In this document: piece by piece, positions 54,333 through 63,338 of the stretch
Layout: the number at the start of each line of letters is the position of its first letter
How positions within the stretch are numbered: position 1 is the first letter of the stretch
DNA from: Bradyrhizobium sp. CSA112
Lineage (GTDB): Bacteria; Pseudomonadota; Alphaproteobacteria; Rhizobiales; Xanthobacteraceae
Direction: 5' to 3'
NCBI RefSeq assembly: GCF_029051645.1
Contig: NZ_JAACFS010000003.1
Span: forward strand, 248,001-312,000
DNA: 64,000 nucleotides
Program-made: the position numbers and the translations under genes
Notes under the pieces: generated by a model
Database searches by the model: none
Told to the model about the DNA's origin: nothing
The model's input: only the letters and a program-made list of their open reading frames with translations

Positions 54333-54443
54333 TTATGCGCGGGTATTCCTGGACTTCGCGCGTTCGACGGCCTCTCGCCACCGTCGAGCTATTTCGGCAA
54401 CGATGATGTATGTGCCGACAATCAACAGAATGGCTTCGATCAT
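54333..54443 (-). CDS. Small single-pass membrane protein, 36 residues
   Basis: A short frame opens with ATG after GGCGGAGCATATC, a good ribosome site. It encodes one hydrophobic helix (IEAILLIVGTYIIVAEI) followed by a basic amphipathic tail (ARRWREAVERAKSR). This is the plan of many small bacterial membrane proteins. No family is recognised. It lies in the scar region at the right end of the element. Confidence 0.45.
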   Translation of the reverse strand: MIEAILLIVGTYIIVAEIARRWREAVERAKSRNTRA

Positions 54444-54636
54444 GATATGCTCCGCCGAGGTATTGCCGCAGGCAAACTACGACCTCTATATGAAGTTGCC
54501 AAGTCAGTCGTATACACTCAAAACGAGTTCCAGCAGCGGAGCTTTCTAGAATGTTTGCGATCTGTTCCTGTCGTGAATTGGGTCATGTCCCGTGCTTGCC
54601 CCTCGTGTCCCTAGTTTTACGAGTTGTCCTAATTTG

Positions 54637-55119
54637 CTATCGCATAGCAAGGGCCGCCACGGTAACTGCGGACGCAAAGACGATTTGTGAACTAACGCCA
54701 ATCTGCCAACCGAGCTGACGCTTGGTGTGAATCCATCGGTGAAAGCGCTGGAGAGACGCCAAGGGCTCATAAGGGTAATGTGCGTGAACAAATTGGAGGG
54801 GGTCAGGAAGGATCGCTCCTATCGCTCCGGCAAGTATCGCCACTAACGTCGCTGGCGCTGCAAAAATTGCGATTGCAAGCGCCAATCCTGCAAATGCATC
54901 GAACCCGATCACAGTCAGGTCTCTTAGTAACGCGGGGGTAAGCCGTCTGTCATTTTGCGCTCCAGGTGCAACTGATATTGACCTGAGAGGATAATCCCAG
55001 TGCGGGATTGCATCAATTACGTAATGGCTGGCAAAGCCTGCCGCAAATGCGGCAACCGGATACGACGGCATTAGACTGGCGAGAGCCGCTCCAACGACTC
55101 CATGTGTGCTTAGGATCAT
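54637..55119 (-). CDS. Membrane-bound metal-dependent hydrolase-like protein
   Basis: A 160-residue protein with four or so membrane segments and histidine/aspartate motifs in the order seen in YdjM/DUF457-type proteins: STHGVVGA near the start, SHYVIDAIPHWDYPL (about 31-45), AILPDPLQFVHAHYP and RFHRWIHT. Members are predicted membrane hydrolases with unknown substrates. It probably marks the return to chromosomal sequence. Confidence 0.7.
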   Translation of the reverse strand: MILSTHGVVGAALASLMPSYPVAAFAAGFASHYVIDAIPHWDYPLRSISVAPGAQNDRRLTPALLRDLTVIGFDAFAGLALAIAIFAAPATLVAILAGAIGAILPDPLQFVHAHYPYEPLASLQRFHRWIHTKRQLGWQIGVSSQIVFASAVTVAALAMR

Positions 55120-55209
55120 CGCATGCCTTGCAAGCTCGGTTGGCGCAGCCTCTTATCGATCTCACGCTCGGGGCTGTCAGCCGAGGTCAATCGGCGATGT
55201 AAATGACCA

Positions 55210-55638
55210 CTATCCCACATTCGCCTTCAGTCCGGCGGCTTCGATGCCCGCGACCGCGCAGATCTCGTCATTATCAGACGTGTCGCCGCTGACCCCGACC
55301 GCTCCAAGCAACGTCGTGCCGTCCATGATCAGTATGCCGCCGGGCACCGGCACGAGGCGGCCTTGCGCAAGCGTATTCACGGCGTCGACGAAATAAGCCT
55401 GCTCCTGGGCGCGCTGGAATAGCGCCCGCGACCCCATGCCCATCGCCAGCGCGCCATAGGCCTTGCCGTGCGCAATTTCGGCCCGCATCAGGCTGGTGCC
55501 GTCCTGCGCCGCCGTGACCTTCACGCAGCCGCGGTTATCCAGAATGGTGATGACCAGCGGCTTCAGCTTTTTCTCAACGCCTTTCGCCAGGGCGGCATCG
55601 AGAATTTTGCGGGCGACGTCGAGGGTGAGTTCAGCCAT
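55210..55638 (-). CDS. GlcG/HbpS-like heme-binding family protein
   Basis: A 142-residue protein of the GlcG/HbpS family (TLDVARKILDAALAKGVEKK, VITILDNRGCVKVTAAQDGT, VPGGILIMDGTTLLGAVGVS). GlcG-type genes often accompany glycolate or 2-hydroxyacid oxidase genes, and the next gene upstream on this strand is such an enzyme, 28 bases away. The two are likely one operon. The biochemical role of GlcG is not settled. Confidence 0.88.
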   Translation of the reverse strand: MAELTLDVARKILDAALAKGVEKKLKPLVITILDNRGCVKVTAAQDGTSLMRAEIAHGKAYGALAMGMGSRALFQRAQEQAYFVDAVNTLAQGRLVPVPGGILIMDGTTLLGAVGVSGDTSDNDEICAVAGIEAAGLKANVG

Positions 55639-55666
55639 AAATCAGTTCCTTTGTGATTGAGCGGGA

Positions 55667-58609
55667 TTAATGGTTGGGCCGCGCGCTGTCGAGGCTTATC
55701 GCGATGACCCGGGCAACGTGCAGTGCTGCACGGTTCGTGCCATCCTTGATCTGGTGTCGGCACGAGGTGCCGTCGGCTACGATCAGCGTAGCCGCATCAG
55801 CGCGGCGCACCGTCGGCAGCAGCGACAGCTCGGCCATTTCGATCGAGGCCTGATAGGTGTCGGCGCCATAGCCGAACGCTCCGGCCATGCCACAGCAACT
55901 GGATTCGATGGTTTCGATGCTGAGACCAGGAATGAGGCGAAGCACCTTTTCGACCGGCTTGAACGCGCCGAATGATTTTTGATGGCAGTGGCCGTGAACC
56001 AGCGCTTTCGCCGGTACGGCGCCGAGCGGAAGCTTCAGACGTCCGGCTTCCGCCTCGCGAACCAGGAATTCCTCGAACAGCAATGCGTGTGCGCTGACGC
56101 TCTTGGCGTCGTCGTCCAGGCGCAGCGAGAGCAGCTCGTCGCGCAGCGTCAGGAGACAGCTCGGCTCCAGCCCGACGATCGGCACACCGCGCGCGGCGAA
56201 TGGGGCGTAGGTCGCGACCAGCCGGTCCAGTTCGCTGCGCGCCTGTTCGACCAGGCCCGCGGACAGGAACGTCCGCCCGCAACATAGTGAACGGCTGCGG
56301 TCGATGGGCCGTGGAATATGCACGCGATATCCGCCTTCAATCAAAACACGCAAAGCGGCATCGAGATTCTCGCGCTCATAGGCACGGTTGAAGGTGTCGG
56401 CGAACAGCACGACCTCATGGCCATCTACGGGGCCGAAGACCTCAGCGTCGGCCTTGAACACGTCGCGGCGGAACACAGGCAGAGTGCGTTTCGCGCTGAT
56501 GCCGGCGAATTTCTCGAACAGTGTGCGGAGCAATGGACTGCTGTTACGCCAGTTGGCGAGCGGGGCGAAGCGGGACGCCAGGTCCGCATAGCGCGGCAGA
56601 TAGCCGACCAACCGATCGCGCAGCGAAAGGCCATGTTTCTCCGCGCGGGCAGCCAGCACCTCGATCTTCATCTTGGCCATGTCGACGCCGGTCGGGCATT
56701 CATGACGGCACGCTTTGCAGGAGACGCAGAGCTTGAGCGTCTCCATCATCTCGTCGGAGGCCAGTGCATCGGGTCCCAATTGGCCTGATATCGCCAGCCG
56801 CAGCGTGTTGGCGCGGCCTCGCGTGACATCCTTTTCGTTGCGGGTCGCGCGGTAGGACGGACACATCACGCCGCCCTCGAGTTTCCGGCAGGCGCCATTG
56901 TTGTTGCACATCTCGACAGCGCCTTGAAAGCCGCCGCCGGCGCCCGGGTAGGCCGACCAGTCGAGCGCGGTCTTCAGCTCAGCAACGCGATAGGTCGGCG
57001 GATAGCGAAACAGGCTGCGGTCATCCATTTTGGGCGGGTCGACGATCTTGCCAGGATTGAGCAGGTTATCCGGGTCGAAACGCTGCTTGACCTCCCTGAA
57101 ATCGGCAACGATGCGCGAGCCGAACATCGCTTCATGGAATTCGGAGCGAACCAGCCCGTCGCCATGCTCGCCGGAGTGCGAGCCCTTGTATTCGCGCACC
57201 ATCTCGAAGGTCTCTTCGGCGATGGCGCGCATCGCCTTGACGTCCTTCTCGAGCTTCAAATTGAGGACGGGGCGAACATGCAGGCAACCTTCGGAGGCGT
57301 GCGCATACATGGTGCCGCGGGTGCCGTGTTTGGCGAAGATGGCGTTGAGCCGTTCGGTGTAGTCCGCAAGGTGCGGCAGCGGCACCGCGCAATCCTCGAC
57401 GAACGAGACCGGCTTGCCCTCCTGCTTCATCGACATCATCACGTTGAGGCCGGCGGCGCGGAAATCGGCGATGCCGGTCTGCAGTGCGGGCTCGGTGATC
57501 TCGACCACGCCGCCCCATTTGCGTTGCGGCTTGTCCCAGCCAAAACCGAGATCGGCCATCAACTCGCCAAGCTGCTTCAGACGATGCAGGTTCTCGGCCT
57601 GATCTTCCTCGGCAAATTCCACGATCAGCACCGCATCGGGATCGCCGCGCACGGCCGTGCCGATGATCGGCTTGAACATCGCGATGTTGCGGCCGAGCGC
57701 GATCATGGTGCGGTCGACCAATTCCACCGCGATTGGCCGCAGCTTCACCAGATGCTGGGCCGCGTCCATCGCCTCATAGAAGCTGCCGAAGTGGCAGACG
57801 CCCAGCACCTTGTTGCGGATGACAGGCCACAGCTTGAGTTCGACCTGCGTGGTGAAGGCCAGCGTGCCTTCGGAGCCGACCAGGAGATGCGCCATATTGT
57901 TTGGCGCATTGCGCGGCACCAGCGCATCGAGATTGTAGCCGCCGACGCGGCGCTGCACCTTTGGAAATCGCTCGGATATCTCTGCGGCCTCGCGCTCGCC
58001 GAGATCGAGCATGTCCCGGAATAGCGCAAGCCCGCTCTGGGGCGAGTTCACCCGCGCCAGATCCCGCGGCACCTCGCCGAAATGCAAGAGCGTGCCGTCG
58101 GCCAGCGCTGCATCCATCGACAGCGTGTTGTCGCGCATAGTGCCGTAGCGCAGCGAACGGCCGCCGCAGGAATTGTTGCCGGCCATGCCGCCGATCGTGG
58201 CGCGTGACGCGGTCGAGACGTCGACCGGAAACCAGAGCCCGTATTTTTTGAGCTGGCGGTTGAGATCGTCGAGCACGATTCCGGGCTCGACCACACAGGT
58301 GCGGTCTTCGACGTCGAGCGAAAGGATGCGGTTCAGGTGTTTTGAAAAGTCGACGACAATTCCCTCGTTGACGGTCTGGCCGCATTGCGAGGTCCCGCCG
58401 CCGCGCGGGGTGACGATTCGGCCGGCCTCCCTGGCGATCGAAAGCGCTCGCAGCGCCTCGTCCATGGTCCTGGGAACCACCACGCCCAGGGGCAGAATCT
58501 GGTAGAATGAGGCGTCGGTCGCGTAGCGGCCGCGGTCGAAGGCGCCGAAAAGGACGTCGCCGGTCATGTTTGTTCGCAGGCGTCGCTCGAGCGTTGAGGC
58601 GTTCTTCAT
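55667..58609 (-). CDS. FAD-binding and Fe-S D-2-hydroxyacid dehydrogenase (GlcD-GlcF fusion type)
   Basis: A 980-residue protein joining a PCMH-type FAD domain and an Fe-S/CCG domain. The FAD loop is PRGGGTSQCGQT (68-79). A [4Fe-4S] motif CVSCKACRHECP lies near residues 625-640, with CNNNGACRK near 566-575. Two CCG motifs are near 773 (SLCCGR) and 903 (SSCCGM). Such fusions oxidise D-lactate, D-2-hydroxyglutarate or glycolate and pass electrons to the respiratory chain. The aminotransferase genes nearby favour a glyoxylate-linked substrate; this is inference. ATG 58609 follows TTTGGG; a TTG at 58630 is possible. Confidence 0.92.
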   Translation of the reverse strand: MKNASTLERRLRTNMTGDVLFGAFDRGRYATDASFYQILPLGVVVPRTMDEALRALSIAREAGRIVTPRGGGTSQCGQTVNEGIVVDFSKHLNRILSLDVEDRTCVVEPGIVLDDLNRQLKKYGLWFPVDVSTASRATIGGMAGNNSCGGRSLRYGTMRDNTLSMDAALADGTLLHFGEVPRDLARVNSPQSGLALFRDMLDLGEREAAEISERFPKVQRRVGGYNLDALVPRNAPNNMAHLLVGSEGTLAFTTQVELKLWPVIRNKVLGVCHFGSFYEAMDAAQHLVKLRPIAVELVDRTMIALGRNIAMFKPIIGTAVRGDPDAVLIVEFAEEDQAENLHRLKQLGELMADLGFGWDKPQRKWGGVVEITEPALQTGIADFRAAGLNVMMSMKQEGKPVSFVEDCAVPLPHLADYTERLNAIFAKHGTRGTMYAHASEGCLHVRPVLNLKLEKDVKAMRAIAEETFEMVREYKGSHSGEHGDGLVRSEFHEAMFGSRIVADFREVKQRFDPDNLLNPGKIVDPPKMDDRSLFRYPPTYRVAELKTALDWSAYPGAGGGFQGAVEMCNNNGACRKLEGGVMCPSYRATRNEKDVTRGRANTLRLAISGQLGPDALASDEMMETLKLCVSCKACRHECPTGVDMAKMKIEVLAARAEKHGLSLRDRLVGYLPRYADLASRFAPLANWRNSSPLLRTLFEKFAGISAKRTLPVFRRDVFKADAEVFGPVDGHEVVLFADTFNRAYERENLDAALRVLIEGGYRVHIPRPIDRSRSLCCGRTFLSAGLVEQARSELDRLVATYAPFAARGVPIVGLEPSCLLTLRDELLSLRLDDDAKSVSAHALLFEEFLVREAEAGRLKLPLGAVPAKALVHGHCHQKSFGAFKPVEKVLRLIPGLSIETIESSCCGMAGAFGYGADTYQASIEMAELSLLPTVRRADAATLIVADGTSCRHQIKDGTNRAALHVARVIAISLDSARPNH

Positions 58610-58685
58610 CCCAAATCCAAAGCGATCCAAGAGGGTTAGTGCAACCCCTCAACGGGATTATGCACTTTTTCGTCGGATGAACTAC

Positions 58686-58701
58686 ATTATGAATTCATAA
58701 T
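58686..58701. promoter_or_regulatory. Perfect 16-base palindrome, candidate GntR operator
   Basis: ATTATGAATTCATAAT is an exact palindrome 77 bases upstream of the hydroxyacid dehydrogenase start and just after the GntR stop. FCD-type GntR regulators bind short AT-rich palindromes, so this may be the operator through which the adjacent regulator controls the operon. Confidence 0.5.
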
Positions 58702-58708
58702 CGGCAAG

Positions 58709-59446
58709 CTAGCTAACCGTGGGCGCCGCTGCAATGGCATCCCCAACCGCAGCCAGATGCTCGATGGCGGCGGTTCGCTTGTTGCGTAAATGCTGGAACA
58801 GGACATCGCTTAGCTCGCTTCCGGCGCGGCGGCGCAGCGCATCCAGGATCGCTTCGTGCTCGCGCATGGCTTCGCCCCAGCGCTGCCGCTTGCGCGCGAA
58901 ATTGGCGGAATAGCGGACGCGGCGGATCCGGCCGGCAAAACTGGCGTAGGCCGCGCGCAGGGTCTCGTTGCGCGCGGCAGCGACGATGCTCTCGTGGATG
59001 CGCTGGTTGACCTGAAAATAGCCGTGCATATCGCTATTGAGATAGTGGCCGTACATCTCGTAGTGCAGCCGCTCGATCGTGGCGATTTCCTCGTCCGTGA
59101 TGGCCTCGCAGGCAAGGCGTCCGGCGAGGCTTTCCAGGCCCGCCATTATATCGAACAGCTCCTCCAGATCCCGCTTGCCGAGTTGGCGTACCCGCGCGCC
59201 GCGGTTGGGCAGGAGCTCGATTAAGCCCTCCGCAGCGAGCACCTTGAGCGCCTCGCGCAGCGGCGTCCTGGAGATTCCAAGCATCTCGCAGAGTTGCCGC
59301 TCGGGAACGCGTGCACCTTCTGGAATGTTGCCTTCGACCACGTAATCGCGAAGTCGCAGCAGGATTTCGCCGTGAAGCGAAGCCTCCTGGCGGTCGGGCT
59401 GGGTGATCGGCACCCCGGCTTCGGGAATCGTGGATTTCATTTGCAT
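58709..59446 (-). CDS. GntR-family regulator, FadR/FCD subfamily
   Basis: A 245-residue protein. The N-terminal winged HTH (about 25-95) has RVPERQLCEMLGISRTPLRE and VLAAEGLIELLPNRGARV. The C-terminal FCD domain has metal-binding-type residues (HYEMYGHY, NQRIHESIVAAARN, EHEAILDAL). Such regulators sense small carboxylic acids. It lies between the dehydrogenase (same strand) and the aminotransferase (opposite strand), well placed to control both. The start is ATG 59446 or 59440; neither has a strong ribosome site. Confidence 0.92.
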   Translation of the reverse strand: MQMKSTIPEAGVPITQPDRQEASLHGEILLRLRDYVVEGNIPEGARVPERQLCEMLGISRTPLREALKVLAAEGLIELLPNRGARVRQLGKRDLEELFDIMAGLESLAGRLACEAITDEEIATIERLHYEMYGHYLNSDMHGYFQVNQRIHESIVAAARNETLRAAYASFAGRIRRVRYSANFARKRQRWGEAMREHEAILDALRRRAGSELSDVLFQHLRNKRTAAIEHLAAVGDAIAAAPTVS

Positions 59447-59557
59447 AGCAATAGTTTGCGAAATCTGTAGCGTCGATGATCTAGATTGAATACCAAAATT
59501 AAGTTGAAAAGACAAAAAATGAATGCAGAATGGCTTCAGGGCTTTTAGGAGGTTATC

Positions 59558-60760
59558 ATGCGGCAAGGACGGCATTTTCTGCAGATTCCAGGGCCCAGCC
59601 CGGTCCCGGACCGGGTTCTTCGCGCGATGGACATGCCCGTGATTGATCACCGGAGCACCCAGTTCGCCGAACTCGGGCGGGCGGTGCTTGAGGGCAGCCA
59701 GAGGATTTTCCAGACCTCTGGACCGGTGGTGATCTTCCCGTCGTCAGGGACAGGCGCCTGGGAGGCCGCGATCGTCAACACCCTGTCGCCCGGCGACAAG
59801 GTCCTGATGGCGGAGACCGGCCACTTTGCGACTCTGTGGCGCCAGATGGCCGCGCGCTGGGGAATTGACGTCGACTTCTTGCCCGGCGACTGGCGCCGCG
59901 GCGCAGACCCGACGGTCATCGAAGAAAGGCTGGCGCGTGACACATCGCATGCGCTCAAGGCGGTGATGGTCGTTCACAACGAAACCTCGACCGGTGCCAC
60001 CAGCCGGATCGGCGAAATCCGCACGGCGATGGACCGGGTCGGTCATCCGGCCTTGCTGATGGTCGACACCATCTCCTCGCTCGGGTCGGTCGACTACCGA
60101 CATGACGAGTGGAAGGTCGATGTCAGCGTCAGTTGCTCGCAAAAGGGCTTCATGCTGCCGCCCGGCCTCGGCTTCAACGCGATCTCGGAGAAGGCCCGCG
60201 CCGCTGCCAAGACAAACCGGATGCCGCGCTCCTATTTTGATTGGGACGAGATGCTGAAGCCGAACGCAAAGGGCTTCTTCCCATATACGCCGGCGACAAA
60301 CCTGCTCTATGGGCTGCGCGAGGCGATCGCGATGTTGCTCGAGGAGGGGCTCGACAATGTGTTCGCGCGTCACCAGAGGCTCGCCGCTGCGACTCGAGCA
60401 GCGGTCAATCATTGGGGGCTGGAGGTGCTGTGCCAGGAGCCCCAGGAGTATTCGCCCGTGCTGACCGCCGTGCTGATGCCGCCGGGGCACGACGCCGATC
60501 AGTTTCGTCAGGTCGTGCTCGACAACTACAACATGTCGCTCGGCGCAGGCCTGTCGAAAGTCGCGGGCAAGGTGTTCCGCATCGGCCATCTCGGCGAATG
60601 CAATGAACTCACGCTGCTCGGTGCGTTGACCGGCGTGGAGATGGGGCTGTCGGTCGCCGGCGTTCCGCATCGTTCCGGAGGCGTCGATGCCGCGATGAAG
60701 TATCTGGAGCAGCGCCCGCAAGGCAATTCCCCGGCGCATCTCAAGGTCGTGGGCCGCTAG
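59558..60760 (+). CDS. Alanine/serine-glyoxylate type aminotransferase, first paralogue
   Basis: A 400-residue PLP enzyme of class V (AGT/SGAT group). It has PGPSPVPDRVLRAM at the start, PSSGTGAWEAA (61-71), MVDTISSLGS and PLP lysine Lys196 (SCSQKGFML). It would transfer an amino group from serine or alanine to glyoxylate. AGGAGG five bases before ATG 59558 is an excellent ribosome site. It is divergent from the GntR gene with a 111-base shared promoter region. The following gene is a close paralogue. Confidence 0.92.
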   Translation: MRQGRHFLQIPGPSPVPDRVLRAMDMPVIDHRSTQFAELGRAVLEGSQRIFQTSGPVVIFPSSGTGAWEAAIVNTLSPGDKVLMAETGHFATLWRQMAARWGIDVDFLPGDWRRGADPTVIEERLARDTSHALKAVMVVHNETSTGATSRIGEIRTAMDRVGHPALLMVDTISSLGSVDYRHDEWKVDVSVSCSQKGFMLPPGLGFNAISEKARAAAKTNRMPRSYFDWDEMLKPNAKGFFPYTPATNLLYGLREAIAMLLEEGLDNVFARHQRLAAATRAAVNHWGLEVLCQEPQEYSPVLTAVLMPPGHDADQFRQVVLDNYNMSLGAGLSKVAGKVFRIGHLGECNELTLLGALTGVEMGLSVAGVPHRSGGVDAAMKYLEQRPQGNSPAHLKVVGR

Positions 60761-60902
60761 CAGGCAGCTTGCGCCTGCCTGGAGGCGCCGCTCCAGCCCT
60801 GCTCCTTATGCATTGACGTGCTGCGTCCGGCGGGCGACAAGCCCGCCAAATGGTGATATTCGAGCGGCTCGAAACGCCAAGGCAATACCGGGAAGGACGC
60901 CC

Positions 60903-62102
60903 ATGACCGTGCATACTGGAAGGCATTTTCTGCAGATTCCGGGACCGACCAACGTGCCGGACCGGGTGCTGCGCGCTATGGACATGCCGACCATGGACCA
61001 CCGGGGTCCCGAGTTTGCGGAGGTCGGGCACGCCGTTCTGGCGGCGATGCAGCGGGTGTTTCGCACCAAGCAGCCGGTGGTCATCTACCCGTCGTCCGGC
61101 ACCGGCGCCTGGGAGGCGGCTCTCGTCAACACGCTGCAGCCCGGCGACAAGGTTCTGATGGCCGAAACCGGGCAGTTCGCCGTGCTGTGGCACGGCATCG
61201 CTGACAAGTTCAAGCTCGAAGTGGATTTCATTCCCGGCGACTGGCGTCACGGCGCCGACCTCGAGCAGATCGAGGCGCGGCTTTCGGCCGACAAGGCGCA
61301 CAAGATCAAGGCCGTTTGCGTGGTTCACAACGAGACCTCGACCGGCTGCGTCACCCATCCGCAGGACGTCCGCAAAATTCTCGACCGCGTCAACCATCCC
61401 GCGTTGCTGATGGTCGATACCATCTCGGGTCTCGGATCGCTGGAATATGAGCACGATGCCTGGGGCATCGACGTGTCGGTGGCCGGCTCGCAGAAGGGCC
61501 TGATGCTGCCGCCGGGTCTCGGCTTCAACGCCATCTCGGAAAAGGCGCTTGCGGTGGCGAAAGCCAATCCTGCCATGCGCTCCTACTGGGACTGGCAGGA
61601 GGTCATCGCGATCAACAAGGCGGGCACCTGGCCGTACACGCCGGCAACGAACCTGCTGTTCGGGCTGCGCGAGGCGATCAAGATGCTCGAGGAGGAGGGG
61701 CTGGAGAACGTCTTCGCCCGGCACAAGCGCCACAGCGCCGCCACGCGTGCGGCGATCAAGGTGTGGGGCCTGGAAACGCAATGTCAGGAGCAGGGCGCGC
61801 ACTCGCCCGCGCTGACCGGCGTCGTCGTGCCGGAAGGCCATGACGCCGACAATTTCCGCAAGGTCGTGCTGGAAAATTTCGACATGTCGCTCGGCACCGG
61901 CCTGAACAAGATCAAGGGCAAGGTGTTCCGGATCGGCCATATCGGGCACTTCAATGACCTGATGATGATGGGCACGCTGTCGGGCGTCGAGATGGGTCTC
62001 GATCTCGCCAAGGTGCCCCATCGCGGCGGCGGCGTGCTGGCGGCGATGGAAGTGCTCAAGGGGCGCGACGTCGTCGCGATGCCGAAGGCTGCCGTTGCCT
62101 GA
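60903..62102 (+). CDS. Serine-glyoxylate type aminotransferase, second paralogue
   Basis: A 399-residue PLP enzyme clearly related to its upstream neighbour and of equal length. PLP lysine is Lys198 (AGSQKGLML), with PSSGTGAWEAA and MVDTISGLGS conserved. Serine-glyoxylate aminotransferase of the serine cycle is the closest fit, but the pair may have divided roles. ATG 60903 follows GGGAAGGA; the 142-base gap from the first copy contains two GC hairpins without a T run. Confidence 0.92.
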   Translation: MTVHTGRHFLQIPGPTNVPDRVLRAMDMPTMDHRGPEFAEVGHAVLAAMQRVFRTKQPVVIYPSSGTGAWEAALVNTLQPGDKVLMAETGQFAVLWHGIADKFKLEVDFIPGDWRHGADLEQIEARLSADKAHKIKAVCVVHNETSTGCVTHPQDVRKILDRVNHPALLMVDTISGLGSLEYEHDAWGIDVSVAGSQKGLMLPPGLGFNAISEKALAVAKANPAMRSYWDWQEVIAINKAGTWPYTPATNLLFGLREAIKMLEEEGLENVFARHKRHSAATRAAIKVWGLETQCQEQGAHSPALTGVVVPEGHDADNFRKVVLENFDMSLGTGLNKIKGKVFRIGHIGHFNDLMMMGTLSGVEMGLDLAKVPHRGGGVLAAMEVLKGRDVVAMPKAAVA

Positions 62103-62138
62103 GATCATTTGACCGAAACAAAAATAGAGAGAGCTGCG

Positions 62139-62936
62139 ATGAACGCTCCGGTAGCTGCGACCGAAGACCTGATCTATTCCGTCGAGGACGGCATCGCCCG
62201 GCTGACGTTCAATCGTCCGCAGGCGCGCAACGCGCTGACCTTTGCCATGTACGAGCAAATGGCGGCGATCTGCGAGGCCATCAACAATGATCGCTCGATC
62301 AAGGCGATGATCCTGACTGGCGCGGGCGACAAGGCATTCGCGTCGGGCACTGACATTTCGCAATTCCGTGCCTTCAAGACCGCACAGGACGCGCTCGACT
62401 ATGAGGCGCGGATTGACCGCGTGCTCGGCGCGCTGGAGGCGTGTCGGGTGCCGACGATTGCAGCCATCGCAGGCGCCTGCACCGGCGGCGGCGCCGGTAT
62501 CGCGGCATGCTGCGACATCCGCATCGGCACTGAGACGACACGGATGGGCTTTCCGATCGCGCGCACGCTCGGCAATTGCCTGTCGATGTCCAATATTTCC
62601 AGGCTCGTTTCGCTGGTCGGCCCGGCGCGGACCAAGGACCTGATCTTCAAGGCGCGGCTGGTCGAGGCGCCGGAAGCGCTGGCGCTCGGGCTGCTCAACG
62701 AGGTGGTGCCTGATGTAGCAACGCTGCAGCGCCGCGCCGATGAGACCGCGAAGCTCGTTGCCGGTCATGCGCCGATCACGCTCGAGGTCACCAAGGAAGC
62801 GGTGCGCCGCATCCGGCGGACGTTGACCCGCGACGAGGGCGAAGACCTGATCCTGCGCGCCTATATGAGCGAGGATTTCCGCGAGGGCATGGACGCGTTC
62901 CTCAACAAGCGCTCGCCGAACTGGAAAGGCAAGTAG
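62139..62936 (+). CDS. Crotonase-fold protein lacking both hydratase glutamates
   Basis: A 265-residue enoyl-CoA hydratase/isomerase family protein (NRPQARNAL, GAGDKAFASGTDI, GACTGGGAGIAACCD). The positions of the two classical catalytic glutamates hold Gly120 and Ile140 (MGFPIART), so it is unlikely to hydrate enoyl-CoA in the usual way and may isomerise, hydrolyse or cleave a CoA ester. ATG 62139 has AGAGAGAG upstream. It is 36 bases after the aminotransferase stop and probably co-transcribed. Confidence 0.88.
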   Translation: MNAPVAATEDLIYSVEDGIARLTFNRPQARNALTFAMYEQMAAICEAINNDRSIKAMILTGAGDKAFASGTDISQFRAFKTAQDALDYEARIDRVLGALEACRVPTIAAIAGACTGGGAGIAACCDIRIGTETTRMGFPIARTLGNCLSMSNISRLVSLVGPARTKDLIFKARLVEAPEALALGLLNEVVPDVATLQRRADETAKLVAGHAPITLEVTKEAVRRIRRTLTRDEGEDLILRAYMSEDFREGMDAFLNKRSPNWKGK

Positions 62937-62960
62937 GGCACAAGCGGTCAGAACCGCCCG

Positions 62961-63290
62961 CTATGGTTTGGCAGCCTTTCTTGCCAGTTCCATACCCAAG
63001 TCGAGCGCCGCGATACCTATTCTGTCTGAAGGGGTTGTGAGGCAACGTTGATCCATCCACGCGATGATCGCGTCGAAGTCGCCGCCACCAACCATGTCCC
63101 GTTCGCCGCTGATGTTCAGGCCACTGATGAATCCAACCAGCCAGGATTCAAAGCTTCCTTTGACGACCGCATTCTTTTTGCGATTAGTCCACGCCGTACA
63201 GGAATGAGAGCCTGCGCCAATTATTGACGAGCCGGCGTCCGCGACAGTGGAAAGAAAAGCCAGGACCAAACCAATCGCGAGCGCCTTCAT
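62961..63290 (-). CDS. Small secreted protein of unknown function
   Basis: A 109-residue protein with a clear signal peptide (KALAIGLVLAFLSTVADA). The mature part has two cysteines (SCTAW, RCLTT) that may form a disulfide, and WLVGFISGLNIS. Similar small exported proteins are common in Bradyrhizobium and unnamed. It is transcribed convergently with the crotonase gene. Confidence 0.65.
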   Translation of the reverse strand: MKALAIGLVLAFLSTVADAGSSIIGAGSHSCTAWTNRKKNAVVKGSFESWLVGFISGLNISGERDMVGGGDFDAIIAWMDQRCLTTPSDRIGIAALDLGMELARKAAKP

Positions 63291-63338
63291 GCTTCCTCGT
63301 TAGCGAGTCACTTGTCGGACCGCAGCACAATAGGATGG

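Noticed and set aside
56924..58024. A 366-codon plus-strand frame opposite the hydroxyacid dehydrogenase
   Set aside because: It is antisense to well-defined FAD and Fe-S motifs, with composition typical of a GC-rich shadow frame.
60741..62768. A 675-codon minus-strand frame across the aminotransferase and crotonase genes
   Set aside because: It spans two real genes and their gap in antisense and has no domain or start signal.
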